Positions 8,143 to 16,972 of a stretch of DNA of 64,000 bases are shown here, in pieces. Source of the DNA: UBA1361 sp041656375 (GTDB lineage: Bacteria; Bacillota_I; Bacilli_A; RFN20; CAG-826); NCBI GenBank assembly GCA_964410505.1, contig CAYPGR010000002.1, positions 123,346 through 187,345 of the forward strand, given 5' to 3'. Under the pieces are notes generated by a model. The model worked only from the letters and a program-made list of their open reading frames with translations. It was not told where the DNA came from and did no database searches. The stretch's first letter is position 1. Each line of letters starts with the position of its first letter. The position numbers and the translations under genes are program-made.

Positions 8143-10107
8143 ATGGCAGAAAAAAAGATAGATACACAATATACTGCTGATTCGATCCAAGTATTAGAAG
8201 GACTAGAAGCAGTCCGGAAACGGCCAGGGATGTATATTGGGTCAACTAATATTGTGGGTCTTCATCATTTAGTATGGGAAGTCGTAAATAACAGTACCGA
8301 CGAAGCAATGAGTGGGTATGGCGATAAAATCACGGTCACGATTCATAAAAACGGATCAATCAGTGTCGCTGACGAAGGGCGCGGTATTCCGACCGGCATT
8401 AATAAACAAACCGGTCAACCAGCGGTTCACCTTGTTTTTTCAACGCTTCATGCGGGTGGAAAATTTAGTGAATCGACGTATAAAACCAGTGCGGGTCTCC
8501 ACGGGGTCGGCGCCAGTGTCACAAACGCCTTATCAGAGTGGCTTGATGTCACGGTTTATCGGGAAGGTAAAGTCCATCATTTACGTTATGAAAATGGTGG
8601 GAAACTTGTGGTCCCGCTTGAAGTCGTTGGCAATACGAATAAAACGGGAACGATTGTTAATTTTAAACCAGATCCAAAGATTTTTGGTAATTTAGAATTC
8701 AAATGGGATACCATCACCAGTCACTTACAAGAAAGTGCCTTCTTATTAAATAAAGTGGCATTTCTTGTTAAAGATGAACGGACAGGGTTAAGCGAAGAAT
8801 TCTTTTATGAAAAAGGGTTGATTGAATATGTCGATATTATTAATCAAAACAAAACCCCAATGCATACCCCAATCTATTTTGATGATTTTTACACTAATGG
8901 GGGCAAATTAAGTGAACCCATGGAAATGGAAGTAGCGCTTCAATATTGTGGTGACGATTATGGGGAAACGCTCCTTTCGTATGTGAATAACTTACGGACG
9001 CACGATGGTGGCACCCATGAAACCGGATTTCGGATTGGCTTAACGCGCGCGGTTAATGACTTTGCAACCGAACATAATCTTGTCCGCAAGGGCACTAAAC
9101 TTGAAGGCAATGATATCCGTGAAGGTATCACGGCTATTATTTCATTACGGATCCCCGAAAGTATTCTTCAATTTGAAGGCCAAACCAAAGGCAAACTTGG
9201 GACGAATGACGCGAATGCGGCGATGAATAATTTCATCTACACCAAATTCACTTATTACCTCCAAGAAAATCATGAATTTGCGGTTACCCTCATTAAAAAA
9301 TGTCTTGATTCGCAAAATGCCCGTATCGCCGCCCGAAAGGCAAAAGAGAATCTTCGGAAAACGAAGAAAGTTAAAAATGATATTATTCTCAGCGGTAAAC
9401 TAACACCCGCCCAAAGTAAGGACTATCACAAAAATGAACTCTTTATCGTTGAAGGGGATAGCGCTGGTGGCACAGCTAAAGGTGGTCGTGACCGCATTCA
9501 CCAAGCCATCCTACCATTACGGGGGAAACCATTAAATACCGATACCAATACCGTTGATAAGATGTTGAAGAATGAAGAATTTGCCACGCTTATTAATACA
9601 ATCGGTGGCGGTTTTGGACAAAACTTTGATCTCGATGATGTCCGCTACGGCAAAATTATTATCATGACGGACGCCGATACCGATGGTGCTCATATTCAAA
9701 CCCTCTTACTTACCTTCTTTTATCATTATATGAAACCTTTACTTAAGGCTGGCATGGTCTATATGGCAGTCCCACCCTTATATCGGGTGAGCAAGACCAT
9801 CAATAAAAAGGTCATCTTTGAATATGCATGGGATGATAAATCTTTAGAAGAGGCGAAAAAGAAAATTGGCCCAGGTTATAAAATTAGCCGTTATAAAGGG
9901 CTTGGCGAAATGAATAGTAGTCAACTCTGGGAAACAACCCTTAACCCGCAAACGCGAACCTTAATTCGCATTAATATTAACGATCCTCTTTTAGTGGAGA
10001 TGCGGGTCCGAGTCCTGATGGGCAAAGATGCGAGTGTGCGCCGTAAATGGATAGAAGAGAATGTCGACTTTAATGCTTATGACGCATTCTTAGATGAGGT
10101 AAAGTAA
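8143..10107 (+). CDS. parE: DNA topoisomerase IV subunit B (ParE)
   Basis: ATPase subunit of topoisomerase IV, which decatenates daughter chromosomes. 654 aa. GHKL ATPase motifs: NNSTDEAMSGYGD, VADEGRGIPTG and GLHGVGASVTNALS. TOPRIM motifs: EGDSAGGTAKGGRD and TDADTDGAHIQTLLL. The Thr-Asp-Gly and IQT residues in the last motif favour ParE over GyrB, as does the position divergent from plsY. ParC follows after one nucleotide. Confidence 0.93.
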   Translation: MAEKKIDTQYTADSIQVLEGLEAVRKRPGMYIGSTNIVGLHHLVWEVVNNSTDEAMSGYGDKITVTIHKNGSISVADEGRGIPTGINKQTGQPAVHLVFSTLHAGGKFSESTYKTSAGLHGVGASVTNALSEWLDVTVYREGKVHHLRYENGGKLVVPLEVVGNTNKTGTIVNFKPDPKIFGNLEFKWDTITSHLQESAFLLNKVAFLVKDERTGLSEEFFYEKGLIEYVDIINQNKTPMHTPIYFDDFYTNGGKLSEPMEMEVALQYCGDDYGETLLSYVNNLRTHDGGTHETGFRIGLTRAVNDFATEHNLVRKGTKLEGNDIREGITAIISLRIPESILQFEGQTKGKLGTNDANAAMNNFIYTKFTYYLQENHEFAVTLIKKCLDSQNARIAARKAKENLRKTKKVKNDIILSGKLTPAQSKDYHKNELFIVEGDSAGGTAKGGRDRIHQAILPLRGKPLNTDTNTVDKMLKNEEFATLINTIGGGFGQNFDLDDVRYGKIIIMTDADTDGAHIQTLLLTFFYHYMKPLLKAGMVYMAVPPLYRVSKTINKKVIFEYAWDDKSLEEAKKKIGPGYKISRYKGLGEMNSSQLWETTLNPQTRTLIRININDPLLVEMRVRVLMGKDASVRRKWIEENVDFNAYDAFLDEVK

Positions 10108-10108
10108 A

Positions 10109-12691
10109 ATGGCCAAGAAAAAGAATCAAGTCGAAGAAGTTAAAAAAGACGAAACTATTCTCGAATTACCAATGGACGAACTTATGGGTGAACGTTTTGG
10201 GGTCTATGCCAAATATGTCATTCAAAATCGTGCCATTCCGGATGCACGCGACGGCTTAAAACCCGTTCAACGGCGCATTATTTTTGCCATGTATGATGAA
10301 GGTAACGTTTTTACCAAACCAATGAAAAAATGTGCCCACACGGTTGGGGCTGTCATGGGTAAATATCACCCGCACGGTGACTCGAGTATATACGAAGCCC
10401 TTGCGCGGATGAGTCAAGACTGGAACTTACGATATCCCCTGATCGATTTTCAAGGTAATAATGGGAGTATCGATGGAGATGCCCCGGCGGCGTATCGTTA
10501 TACGGAAGCACGGCTCAATGAATTAAGTGCCGAACTCGTACTTGATATTGAAAAAGATACCGTCGATAAGAATCTGACTTTTGATGATACGAATTTTGAA
10601 CCCGATGTTTTACCGTCGCGTTTTCCTAATCTGATCGTCAACGGCAGTCAAGGGATTGCAGTGGCGGTTGCAACGGAAATTCCTCCCCACAATTTACGGG
10701 AAGTAGTCGATGCGATTATTTATACGATCAACCATAAAAATACGACCGTTGCCGATATTCGCAAATTCATTCTTGGACCTGACTTTCCAACGGGTGGCGT
10801 CATTTATCGCGGTGAAGGTCTTGATGCGATTTATGAGACTGGACGGGGTCGGGTTGAAGTTGAAGCGAAAGCGACCATTGAAAAAGATAAAAATGGTCAA
10901 AATATTATTATTACGGAGATTCCATATCAAGCAAATAAAAGTGTTATTCTTCGTGAAATCGGCGTCATTGAGCAAAATCATAACATTGACGGCATCATTG
11001 AAGTACGTGATGAAAGTGACCGCGAAGGGCTCCGCATTGTCGTCGAACTTAAAAAAGAAGCTAATGCCGAAATTATTTTAGAATATCTTTTTAATCGCAC
11101 CCAATTACGGACCGGTTACAACGCTAATATCGTTGCGATTGCCGATAATCGCCCTAAAACCCTCAATATTCTTGATTTAATCCAAGTTTATATTGCCCAC
11201 CAAGTTGAAGTGATCACCCGCAAGACAAAATTTGAACTTGATAAATATAGTAAGCGGCTTCATATAATTGAAGGACTTATTAAAGCCATCAGTGTTGTCA
11301 CAGAAATCATTGCCATTATTCGTCAAAGCAATGATAAGACGAGCGCCAAAGAAAATATCATTAAAGCTTATGCCTTTAGTGAAGAACAAGCGGAAGCGAT
11401 TGTCATGCTCCAACTTTATAAATTGAGTAATACCGATATCACTGTTTTAGTGCAAGAAAAAGAAAATCTATTATCCTTGATTGCGGAAGCCAATGACATT
11501 CTCGAAAACGAAAAGTCACTCAACAATGTGATTATTCGTGATTTAAAACGGATGGTCACCCGGTTTGGTGATGATCGACGAACCGCCATCCAAGATAAAG
11601 GTGAAGTCATTCAAATCGATAAACGAGACCTCATTGCGGATGAAGATGTGATGGTCGCCCTCACCCGTGACGGCTATATTAAACGCAGTAGTCTTAAATC
11701 ATACCGCAGTAGTGGCGATAATGCCTTACCGGGTATTAAAAGTAGTGATCAACTCATTGTGAGTAGTGAACTCAATACTAAAGACTTCCTTATTGCCTTT
11801 ACGAATTTAGGCAATTTCCTTTATGTGCCGGTATACCAAATTAGCGAAGGCAAATGGAAAGATGAAGGTAAACACATTAATTACCTCGTGCAAATGAATC
11901 CTGATGAAAAGATTATTCGGGCTTTCAATGTCAAATCATTCCGCACGGATCTCTATTTGACGATGGTAACCACCAACGGCATGATTAAACGGAGTGCGGT
12001 CAGTGATTTTGTCGCCCAACGTTATAGTCGCCCCATCCAAGCTATTCGTCTTTTAAGTGGTGACACGCTATGTGATGTCAGTCTAACGACCGGAAATAGT
12101 GACTTAATCGTCATTACCGAAAGTGGCGCAGCTTCCTTTTATAATGAAAATGAAATTACCGTCATTGGTCTTAAGGCAAGTGGGGTTAAAGCCATTAATA
12201 AAAATAAGAATGATAAAATTGTTGGCCTCGTGAGTGTTGACCCTGACGCCAAAACACGGACAGGGATTTTGACCCGTGAAGGTCATTTACGGCTCCTTGA
12301 TCATTCCTATTTCGCCTCAACCGCCCGTCTTGGTCGCGTTCAACATGTAATGAAAGTCTTTAAGAGTGATCCACATACGATTGTGAGTGTTTTTAAATAC
12401 GCAAAAAATAGTGAAGTCATTAAACTTTTCGCTTTAACAAATCAAAATGTCATTCTACCACTTGTAATTAGTGAACTTTCACCAACACCAGTTGATAAGT
12501 ATGCCAAACAAAATATTAATGAACTGGCGGAGGGGGAAGCAATCTGCGGCATTTATAACGAAGGAATCGTTCGGATTGATGATGAAGTCAAAGCCTTTGC
12601 CCCCATCGTCAAAGCGGAAGCCGTTAAAGTGGATCCGGTTGAAGATAATTATGAACAAATGAGTATCTTTGATTTGCTAGAAGACGAATAA
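10109..12691 (+). CDS. parC: DNA topoisomerase IV subunit A (ParC)
   Basis: DNA breakage-reunion subunit. 860 aa, slightly longer than the roughly 800 of Bacillus ParC. The catalytic tyrosine lies in AYRYTEARL. The quinolone-resistance region is GKYHPHGDSSIYEALARM, with the usual Ser after Asp. The C-terminal third has beta-propeller repeats. A Lys/Glu-rich N-terminal extension of about 20 residues precedes the core. It forms an operon with parE. The last 15 nt overlap the convergent small membrane gene at 12677-12952, and no terminator is visible between them. Confidence 0.93.
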   Translation: MAKKKNQVEEVKKDETILELPMDELMGERFGVYAKYVIQNRAIPDARDGLKPVQRRIIFAMYDEGNVFTKPMKKCAHTVGAVMGKYHPHGDSSIYEALARMSQDWNLRYPLIDFQGNNGSIDGDAPAAYRYTEARLNELSAELVLDIEKDTVDKNLTFDDTNFEPDVLPSRFPNLIVNGSQGIAVAVATEIPPHNLREVVDAIIYTINHKNTTVADIRKFILGPDFPTGGVIYRGEGLDAIYETGRGRVEVEAKATIEKDKNGQNIIITEIPYQANKSVILREIGVIEQNHNIDGIIEVRDESDREGLRIVVELKKEANAEIILEYLFNRTQLRTGYNANIVAIADNRPKTLNILDLIQVYIAHQVEVITRKTKFELDKYSKRLHIIEGLIKAISVVTEIIAIIRQSNDKTSAKENIIKAYAFSEEQAEAIVMLQLYKLSNTDITVLVQEKENLLSLIAEANDILENEKSLNNVIIRDLKRMVTRFGDDRRTAIQDKGEVIQIDKRDLIADEDVMVALTRDGYIKRSSLKSYRSSGDNALPGIKSSDQLIVSSELNTKDFLIAFTNLGNFLYVPVYQISEGKWKDEGKHINYLVQMNPDEKIIRAFNVKSFRTDLYLTMVTTNGMIKRSAVSDFVAQRYSRPIQAIRLLSGDTLCDVSLTTGNSDLIVITESGAASFYNENEITVIGLKASGVKAINKNKNDKIVGLVSVDPDAKTRTGILTREGHLRLLDHSYFASTARLGRVQHVMKVFKSDPHTIVSVFKYAKNSEVIKLFALTNQNVILPLVISELSPTPVDKYAKQNINELAEGEAICGIYNEGIVRIDDEVKAFAPIVKAEAVKVDPVEDNYEQMSIFDLLEDE

Positions 12692-12952
12692 AAATAAGGC
12701 ACTGGTCTCTTCACCAGGTGTTAAATATTTGATTGTATAAATAAGATTCACGATATAGTAGCCGCTTAGTAAGAAGAGAACACCCCATATAAGGATGATT
12801 TCGTCTTGACTAAAGTGTAGTATTTTCTGTTTTTGTAAGAAATAAGTAATACCCCCGAAGATGAGGCCATAAAACGGGAGAAAAAGTCCGACCGCTAACA
12901 CGATTGTAAGAATCGAGATATTTAAATATTTAAAGTTTTTCCGTGCTGACAT
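12677..12952 (-). CDS. Small two- or three-helix membrane protein, unknown
   Basis: 91 aa, not recognised. Hydrophobic segments at about residues 12-37 and 52-75, a basic N-terminus (MSARKNFKY) and a short hydrophobic C-terminus. Convergent with parC and overlapping its end by 15 nt. No Shine-Dalgarno is visible; instead TGT-TAGAAT, an extended -10 box, lies exactly at -12 to -7 from ATG, which would give a leaderless transcript. It could be spurious, but the composition and the promoter match support a real gene. Confidence 0.6.
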   Translation of the reverse strand: MSARKNFKYLNISILTIVLAVGLFLPFYGLIFGGITYFLQKQKILHFSQDEIILIWGVLFLLSGYYIVNLIYTIKYLTPGEETSALFLFVF

Positions 12953-13045
12953 GATTGTATTCTAACATAGATGCATCTTCGGTGGGAAGATGGCGGGCTA
13001 GTATGATAAAATAATGAGTGAATAAATCAAAAGAAAGTAGACCTT

Positions 13046-13582
13046 ATGCGAAAATTAACGCCGACCTATTATGCCAAAAATCTCTATGTCGTGGATCCCC
13101 TCTTTTTTAAGGAAATCGGAATTGAAACGCTCCTTTTAGATTTGGACAATACCTTGGCTTCTTACCGCGAACTAACGGCAAGTCAAGCAACACTGGTCTA
13201 CCTTGAAAAGCTAATTAACGCCGGATTAAAAGTATACCTTGTCTCCAATAATAAGGGCGAAAGAGTCAAAACCTATGCCCAGAGTGCGGGACTTTCCTAT
13301 ATTGCTGGTGCGCGCAAGCCACTGACGAAACGGATTCGGCAGTTTCTTGAAAAAGAGAAGGTTAATCTAGGAACGGTGATGATGGTTGGTGATCAACTTT
13401 TAACGGATGTCTTTTGTGCGAATAACTTAGGTGTTAAAATATTATTAACCGATCAGCTTGTAAAAGAAGATCAATGGACGACACGTTTCAATCGTCTCCT
13501 TGATCGTCCGATTCGCAAACGCTTGAAGGCGAAAAATAAATTAAAGGAGTGGCATGATGGTCGAAGAACTCAAGAAAATTAA
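13046..13582 (+). CDS. yqeG: YqeG family HAD IIIA-type phosphatase
   Basis: HAD-superfamily phosphatase whose physiological substrate is not firmly known. 178 aa, normal. Motif I LDLDNTLASY, motif II VSNNKG, and MMVGDQLLTDVFCAN as the C-terminal acidic motif. First gene of the conserved yqeG-yqeH-yhbY-nadD-yqeK block. Its 3' end overlaps yqeH by about 26-29 nt. Confidence 0.93.
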   Translation: MRKLTPTYYAKNLYVVDPLFFKEIGIETLLLDLDNTLASYRELTASQATLVYLEKLINAGLKVYLVSNNKGERVKTYAQSAGLSYIAGARKPLTKRIRQFLEKEKVNLGTVMMVGDQLLTDVFCANNLGVKILLTDQLVKEDQWTTRFNRLLDRPIRKRLKAKNKLKEWHDGRRTQEN

Positions 13583-14684
13583 AAAATGTTATGGCTGTGG
13601 CGTAATTCTGCAAAGCGACAATGAAAATGAAGTCGGTTGGGTTCCTGCGAAGCTTTTGGCCAACGACGATACCTTTTTATGCCAACACTGCTTTAAGACC
13701 CATCACTACGGGGCTGATAAGTTAAAAGAGCCGATTGTAAGCCTTGATTTTATGGCGCTCATTCGTGATATCAAGAAGAAGAAGGCCCTGGTGGTCTATG
13801 TCGTTGACGTCTTTAACTTTGAATCCAGTTTTAATCATGATATTAATACGGCCCTTACCGGACTTGATATGATTCTCGTTGCCAATAAAGTTGACCTTCT
13901 ACCAAAGAAGACAAATCAAAAGAAGCTAAAAGAGTACGTAGCCCGTAAAATGAGTAATGAAGGCCTCCGGGTCTCGAATATTATTCTCGCTAGTAGCACT
14001 AAAAACTATAACATTGATGAAGTACTGGCCGAAATTGAAAAATTAGGCGATAAAAAAGATGTCTACTTCATTGGCGCGGTAAGTAGTGGGAAGTCGAGCT
14101 TAATAAAAACGCTCCTCCGTAACTATAAAAACGAAACGAGTCGGTTCATTACCACAAGCATTTATCCAAATACGACTTTAGCGGTTCAAGAAATTCCCAT
14201 CAGTGAGAAAACGACCATTTATGACACTCCAGGGATTTCGATTAATAATAGCCTTCTCGGACTAGCTGAAAAAGAAGTAATCAAGGTGATTGTACCGCGC
14301 AAAGAAATTAAACCGCGCACTTATCAATTACTGGCCAAACAAAGCATTCTGATTGGCGGTATCGCCCGCTTTGACTTTGTTGAAGGACCCTTTACACCGT
14401 TTACCTTTTATTTTGCTGAAGGGGTAAAAATTACCCGTAGTCAGACGAATCGGGCTGACCGGACATTTAACTCTTTAGTGCAAGGCAAGAAGATTAAACC
14501 GACTTCAAAACTAGTTGATTCCATGACTGACTTAGATGCCTTTGAATTTACGACCCATGATGATCTTAAATATGACTTAAGCTGGAATGGTCTCGGCTTT
14601 GTTAGTTTTAAAGGAAATGGTCGTGTCGTCCGTGTTTTTGCCCCAAGAGGCGTAGCCATTAGCTACAATGAAAGTAAGATATAA
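13557..14684 (+). CDS. yqeH: Ribosome biogenesis GTPase YqeH
   Basis: Circularly permuted GTPase needed for 30S assembly. About 375 aa. N-terminal zinc finger: CYGCGV, then CQHCFKTHHY. The GTPase motifs occur in permuted order: G4 NKVDLLPK first, then G1 GAVSSGKSSLIK, then G3 DTPGI. ATG at 13557 is preferred (AAAGGAG 7 nt upstream), but the adjacent ATG at 13554 is possible. Coupled to yqeG by overlap; yhbY follows after 2 nt. Confidence 0.95.
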   Translation: MVEELKKIKKCYGCGVILQSDNENEVGWVPAKLLANDDTFLCQHCFKTHHYGADKLKEPIVSLDFMALIRDIKKKKALVVYVVDVFNFESSFNHDINTALTGLDMILVANKVDLLPKKTNQKKLKEYVARKMSNEGLRVSNIILASSTKNYNIDEVLAEIEKLGDKKDVYFIGAVSSGKSSLIKTLLRNYKNETSRFITTSIYPNTTLAVQEIPISEKTTIYDTPGISINNSLLGLAEKEVIKVIVPRKEIKPRTYQLLAKQSILIGGIARFDFVEGPFTPFTFYFAEGVKITRSQTNRADRTFNSLVQGKKIKPTSKLVDSMTDLDAFEFTTHDDLKYDLSWNGLGFVSFKGNGRVVRVFAPRGVAISYNESKI

Positions 14685-14686
14685 TT

Positions 14687-14980
14687 ATGTTAACAAAAGA
14701 ACAACACCGCTTTTTAAATGCCCAAGCCAATCAATTAAAGGCCTTATTTCAACTCGGAAAGAATGAAATTGGTCCAACCCATATTGATCTCTTAAATAAC
14801 GCCTTAGGCGCACGGGAACTCATTAAAGTGACGCTCCTTAAGAGTGTCGATGATGACGTGAAAGCCTTAGCGATGGATATTGCCGTTAAAACCAATAGTG
14901 ATCTCATTGAAACGAAAGGGCGGACGTTTGTCTTATACCGCCGTAATCCAAAAGATCCCAAAATTGTTTTGCCAAAATGA
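14687..14980 (+). CDS. yhbY: YhbY family RNA-binding protein (CRM domain)
   Basis: 97 aa, a single CRM domain as in bacterial YhbY, which associates with pre-50S particles. Starts LTKEQHRFLNAQANQLKA, followed by a loop reading GKNEIGP where the family has GKNG, and ends with the strand RTFVLYRRNP. Overlaps the next gene by 4 nt (ATGA). Confidence 0.92.
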   Translation: MLTKEQHRFLNAQANQLKALFQLGKNEIGPTHIDLLNNALGARELIKVTLLKSVDDDVKALAMDIAVKTNSDLIETKGRTFVLYRRNPKDPKIVLPK

Positions 14981-16056
14981 AAATAATTATTTATCCTGGT
15001 AGTTTTGATCCCGTTCATCACGGTCATTTACTCATTGCCCGCCATGCAAAACGCGTCATTGGGGCCGATCGTGTGCTTTTTTTATTATCACCTTCGACCG
15101 TATGGAAAAAAGTTGATACTGCCTTTACCCATCGTCAAAACATGCTAGCAGGGGCATTAAGTGAGGAAGGCTTTGAAATCTCTTTAATTGAAGAAGAAAA
15201 TGAGGGTAAGACGAATTATACCTTTATTACCCTCCAAAAATTAAAAGCCCTATACCCGGCAGATGAACTTTATCTACTCTTAGGAGAAGATCAAGCACAA
15301 GTATTCGATAAATGGATGAATCCGGATGAAATTGCCGCCAAAGCAACCATTCTTGTCTATAAACGAAAAGGAAGCAAATTACCAAAACACAATATTGATC
15401 GGTTTAAGATGGTAGAAATTGAAGGGCCGCTTAGCCCAACGAGTAGCTCACTGGTCCGCAATTTTGACTCCATCGATGTGCCAACCTCCGTTCTTGAGTA
15501 CATTGGCCGTCATAAACTCTACTTTGCCGGCCGGATTAGTAAATACCTAAGTGATACCCGATATTTCCATTCTTTCGAAGTGGCCAAATTAAGTCGATTA
15601 ATTGCAATCGCGAATGAGCTAGATGATCTCAAGGCTTTTAAAGCAGGATTTCTCCACGACATTGGTAAAGAAGTGCCAGATCTAAAAACAAAGAAGATTA
15701 TGACTGAAGAATATCGTGAGTATTTAGACTTGCCGCTTTGGTCCCATCACCAGTTTGTTTCTGAATACATTAGTCGCACGGATTTTTTAGTGTTTGACGC
15801 AGACGTACTGCACGCTATTAAAAATCACGCCACCGGCAATAAGAAGATGAAGTCGATTGCAAAAGTGGTCTATGCGGCCGATAAGATTGAACCAACACGT
15901 GGTTTTGATAGTTCGGATCTCATCGCAAGCTGTATTCGTGATTACGAGCAGGGCTTTGTTAAGGTCTTAAACACAAATAAAGAATACCTTCAAAAATCCG
16001 GAAAAGCTGTTGATAACCGTTTGACAAATCTTTGTTTCAAAGCCTACTTAAAATAG
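14977..16056 (+). CDS. nadD: Fused nicotinate-nucleotide adenylyltransferase (NadD) and HD-domain YqeK
   Basis: Two enzymes in one 359-aa chain. Residues 1 to about 190 are NadD, which adenylylates nicotinate mononucleotide in NAD synthesis: YPGSFDPVHHGHL has the nucleotidyltransferase HxGH motif, and SPTSSSLVR the ISSTxIR-type motif. Residues about 190-359 are a YqeK HD-domain hydrolase, the family that splits diadenosine tetraphosphate: HSFEVAKLSR, then GFLHDIGKEVPD, then HAIKNHATGN. In Bacillus these are adjacent separate genes; the fusion is known in Mollicutes. No rsfS follows; a terminator ends the unit. Confidence 0.95.
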   Translation: MKIIIYPGSFDPVHHGHLLIARHAKRVIGADRVLFLLSPSTVWKKVDTAFTHRQNMLAGALSEEGFEISLIEEENEGKTNYTFITLQKLKALYPADELYLLLGEDQAQVFDKWMNPDEIAAKATILVYKRKGSKLPKHNIDRFKMVEIEGPLSPTSSSLVRNFDSIDVPTSVLEYIGRHKLYFAGRISKYLSDTRYFHSFEVAKLSRLIAIANELDDLKAFKAGFLHDIGKEVPDLKTKKIMTEEYREYLDLPLWSHHQFVSEYISRTDFLVFDADVLHAIKNHATGNKKMKSIAKVVYAADKIEPTRGFDSSDLIASCIRDYEQGFVKVLNTNKEYLQKSGKAVDNRLTNLCFKAYLK

Positions 16057-16078
16057 CACGTTTCAAAATGGAAGTACT

Positions 16079-16100
16079 AGAGGGATTGACCCTCTTTTTT
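16079..16100 (+). terminator. Terminator of the yqeG-nadD operon
   Basis: AGAGGG and CCCTCT around an ATTGA loop, followed by a run of T, 22 nt after the nadD/yqeK stop. Confidence 0.88.
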
Positions 16101-16131
16101 ATTATTCAGGTTAAAATTGTTGTTTACTATT

Positions 16132-16159
16132 ACTTTCAATAATATATATTATGTAAACT
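16132..16159. other. dif site (XerC/XerD chromosome-dimer resolution site), replication terminus
   Basis: 28-bp sequence made of ACTTTCAATAA (XerC-side arm), TATATA (central six) and TTATGTAAACT (XerD-side arm). Compared with the Bacillus subtilis dif sequence from memory, only positions 5, 7 and 9 of the left arm differ. It lies exactly where the plus-strand gene block (to 16056) meets the minus-strand block (from 16287), as expected for a terminus, and 2 kb from xerD. Confidence 0.85.
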
Positions 16160-16254
16160 AAAGTATCAATTGAGTGCTTTCTATGAAGACATCTTAAAAA
16201 TATTATTAGAAAACCGGTTATCTATCCAATCTAAATAACCAAAGTTATCCACAA

Positions 16255-16289
16255 TCCTTAATTACTTAAATAATACTAATTTACTACTA
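16255..16289 (-). repeat. 3'-flank motif after pemK: tandem stops and AT-rich tract
   Basis: Reading from the gene: TAG TAG TAA, then ATTAGTATTATTTAAGTAATTAAG. It resembles the tracts after the Nif3-like gene, xseB, rel and radC. Confidence 0.35.
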
Positions 16290-16838
16290 AAAACGATTGT
16301 TGACTAAATGATTAATGCCTTCTACAATCTTTTTAAACTGGTCTTTCGTTATTTTGGTTATTGGACCAACGATTTTTGTTGAGGGGCGATTATCACAACT
16401 ATGGATGATTGGCCTTAAATAGATACGAGCTTTATCAACAGTTCTAATTTGGCTTACTCTTGCATAACTACGATCACTTGTTTCGACATCTGGTAAATAA
16501 CCAATATCAATCGCTTCACCATAACTATAGTGCAGCTTTGAGGTCAACGGGACCACGACGATATTCTGGGCCTCTTCATCGCTATGATGCATGACAACAG
16601 CGTAATGCCGTTCATTGAGTTCACTTCCGACATTACGGCCGAAATCAATTTCGAAGACTTCACCTTGCTTAATTTTATAGCGGAGTGAGTTATTCTCGAG
16701 AAAGATCGAGTATTCTACCGCTCGCTTGACCCAATCGATCATTCCGCCTAGTTTCTTCCGTTTCCGTTCAATATCGATTGGATCGCCGTCACTTATACGA
16801 AGGAATCGATTCGCTAAGTTAGTTTTGTTATCAGACAT
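16287..16838 (-). CDS. PemK/MazF-family toxin-like protein
   Basis: 183 aa. Residues about 55-175 carry the PemK/MazF fold, an mRNA-cleaving toxin family: KQGEVFEIDFGRNVGSEL, RHYAVVMHH, NIVVVPLTS, then YARVSQIRTVDKARI and ITKITKDQFKKI. A helical N-terminal extension of about 55 residues precedes it. ATG at 16838 is chosen (GAGGA 9 nt upstream) over the longer frame to 16898. No antitoxin gene is next to it: upstream is the deoB terminator, and downstream the dif site. An orphan toxin-like ribonuclease or a self-contained variant are both possible. The stop is followed in frame by TAG and TAA. Confidence 0.8.
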   Translation of the reverse strand: MSDNKTNLANRFLRISDGDPIDIERKRKKLGGMIDWVKRAVEYSIFLENNSLRYKIKQGEVFEIDFGRNVGSELNERHYAVVMHHSDEEAQNIVVVPLTSKLHYSYGEAIDIGYLPDVETSDRSYARVSQIRTVDKARIYLRPIIHSCDNRPSTKIVGPITKITKDQFKKIVEGINHLVNNRF

Positions 16839-16927
16839 ATTTATGTCCTCACTTTCTTGTATTAATAATAAGTACAGGGCAATTTCACGTTTAATCACAA
16901 TTAAATAAAATTATCTTCTATTAAAAT

Positions 16928-16953
16928 AAAAGCGCTCATTTTATGAGCGCTTT
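16928..16953 (-). terminator. Terminator of deoB
   Basis: AAAGCGCTCAT and ATGAGCGCTTT around an AAA loop on the minus strand, followed by TTTATTTTAA. It lies between the deoB stop and the pemK start. Confidence 0.88.
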
Positions 16954-16972
16954 ATCAAACAAAATGTTTGAA

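Noticed and set aside
8143..12691. Calling this pair gyrB-gyrA
   Set aside because: TDADTDGAHIQT, the divergent plsY neighbour and the adjacency of the pair favour parE-parC; a separate gyrase is expected elsewhere.
16245..16253. A perfect DnaA-box-like TTATCCACA
   Set aside because: It is a single box near the dif site, with no cluster or AT-rich unwinding element and no dnaA/dnaN nearby; it is at the terminus, not an origin. Probably chance or a minor titration site.
16839..16898. Longer N-terminus for the PemK gene, and similar longer frames for radC, valS, tetR and the lipoprotein
   Set aside because: In each case the internal ATG has a good SD at the right distance, while the longer frame overlaps regulatory or neighbouring coding DNA.
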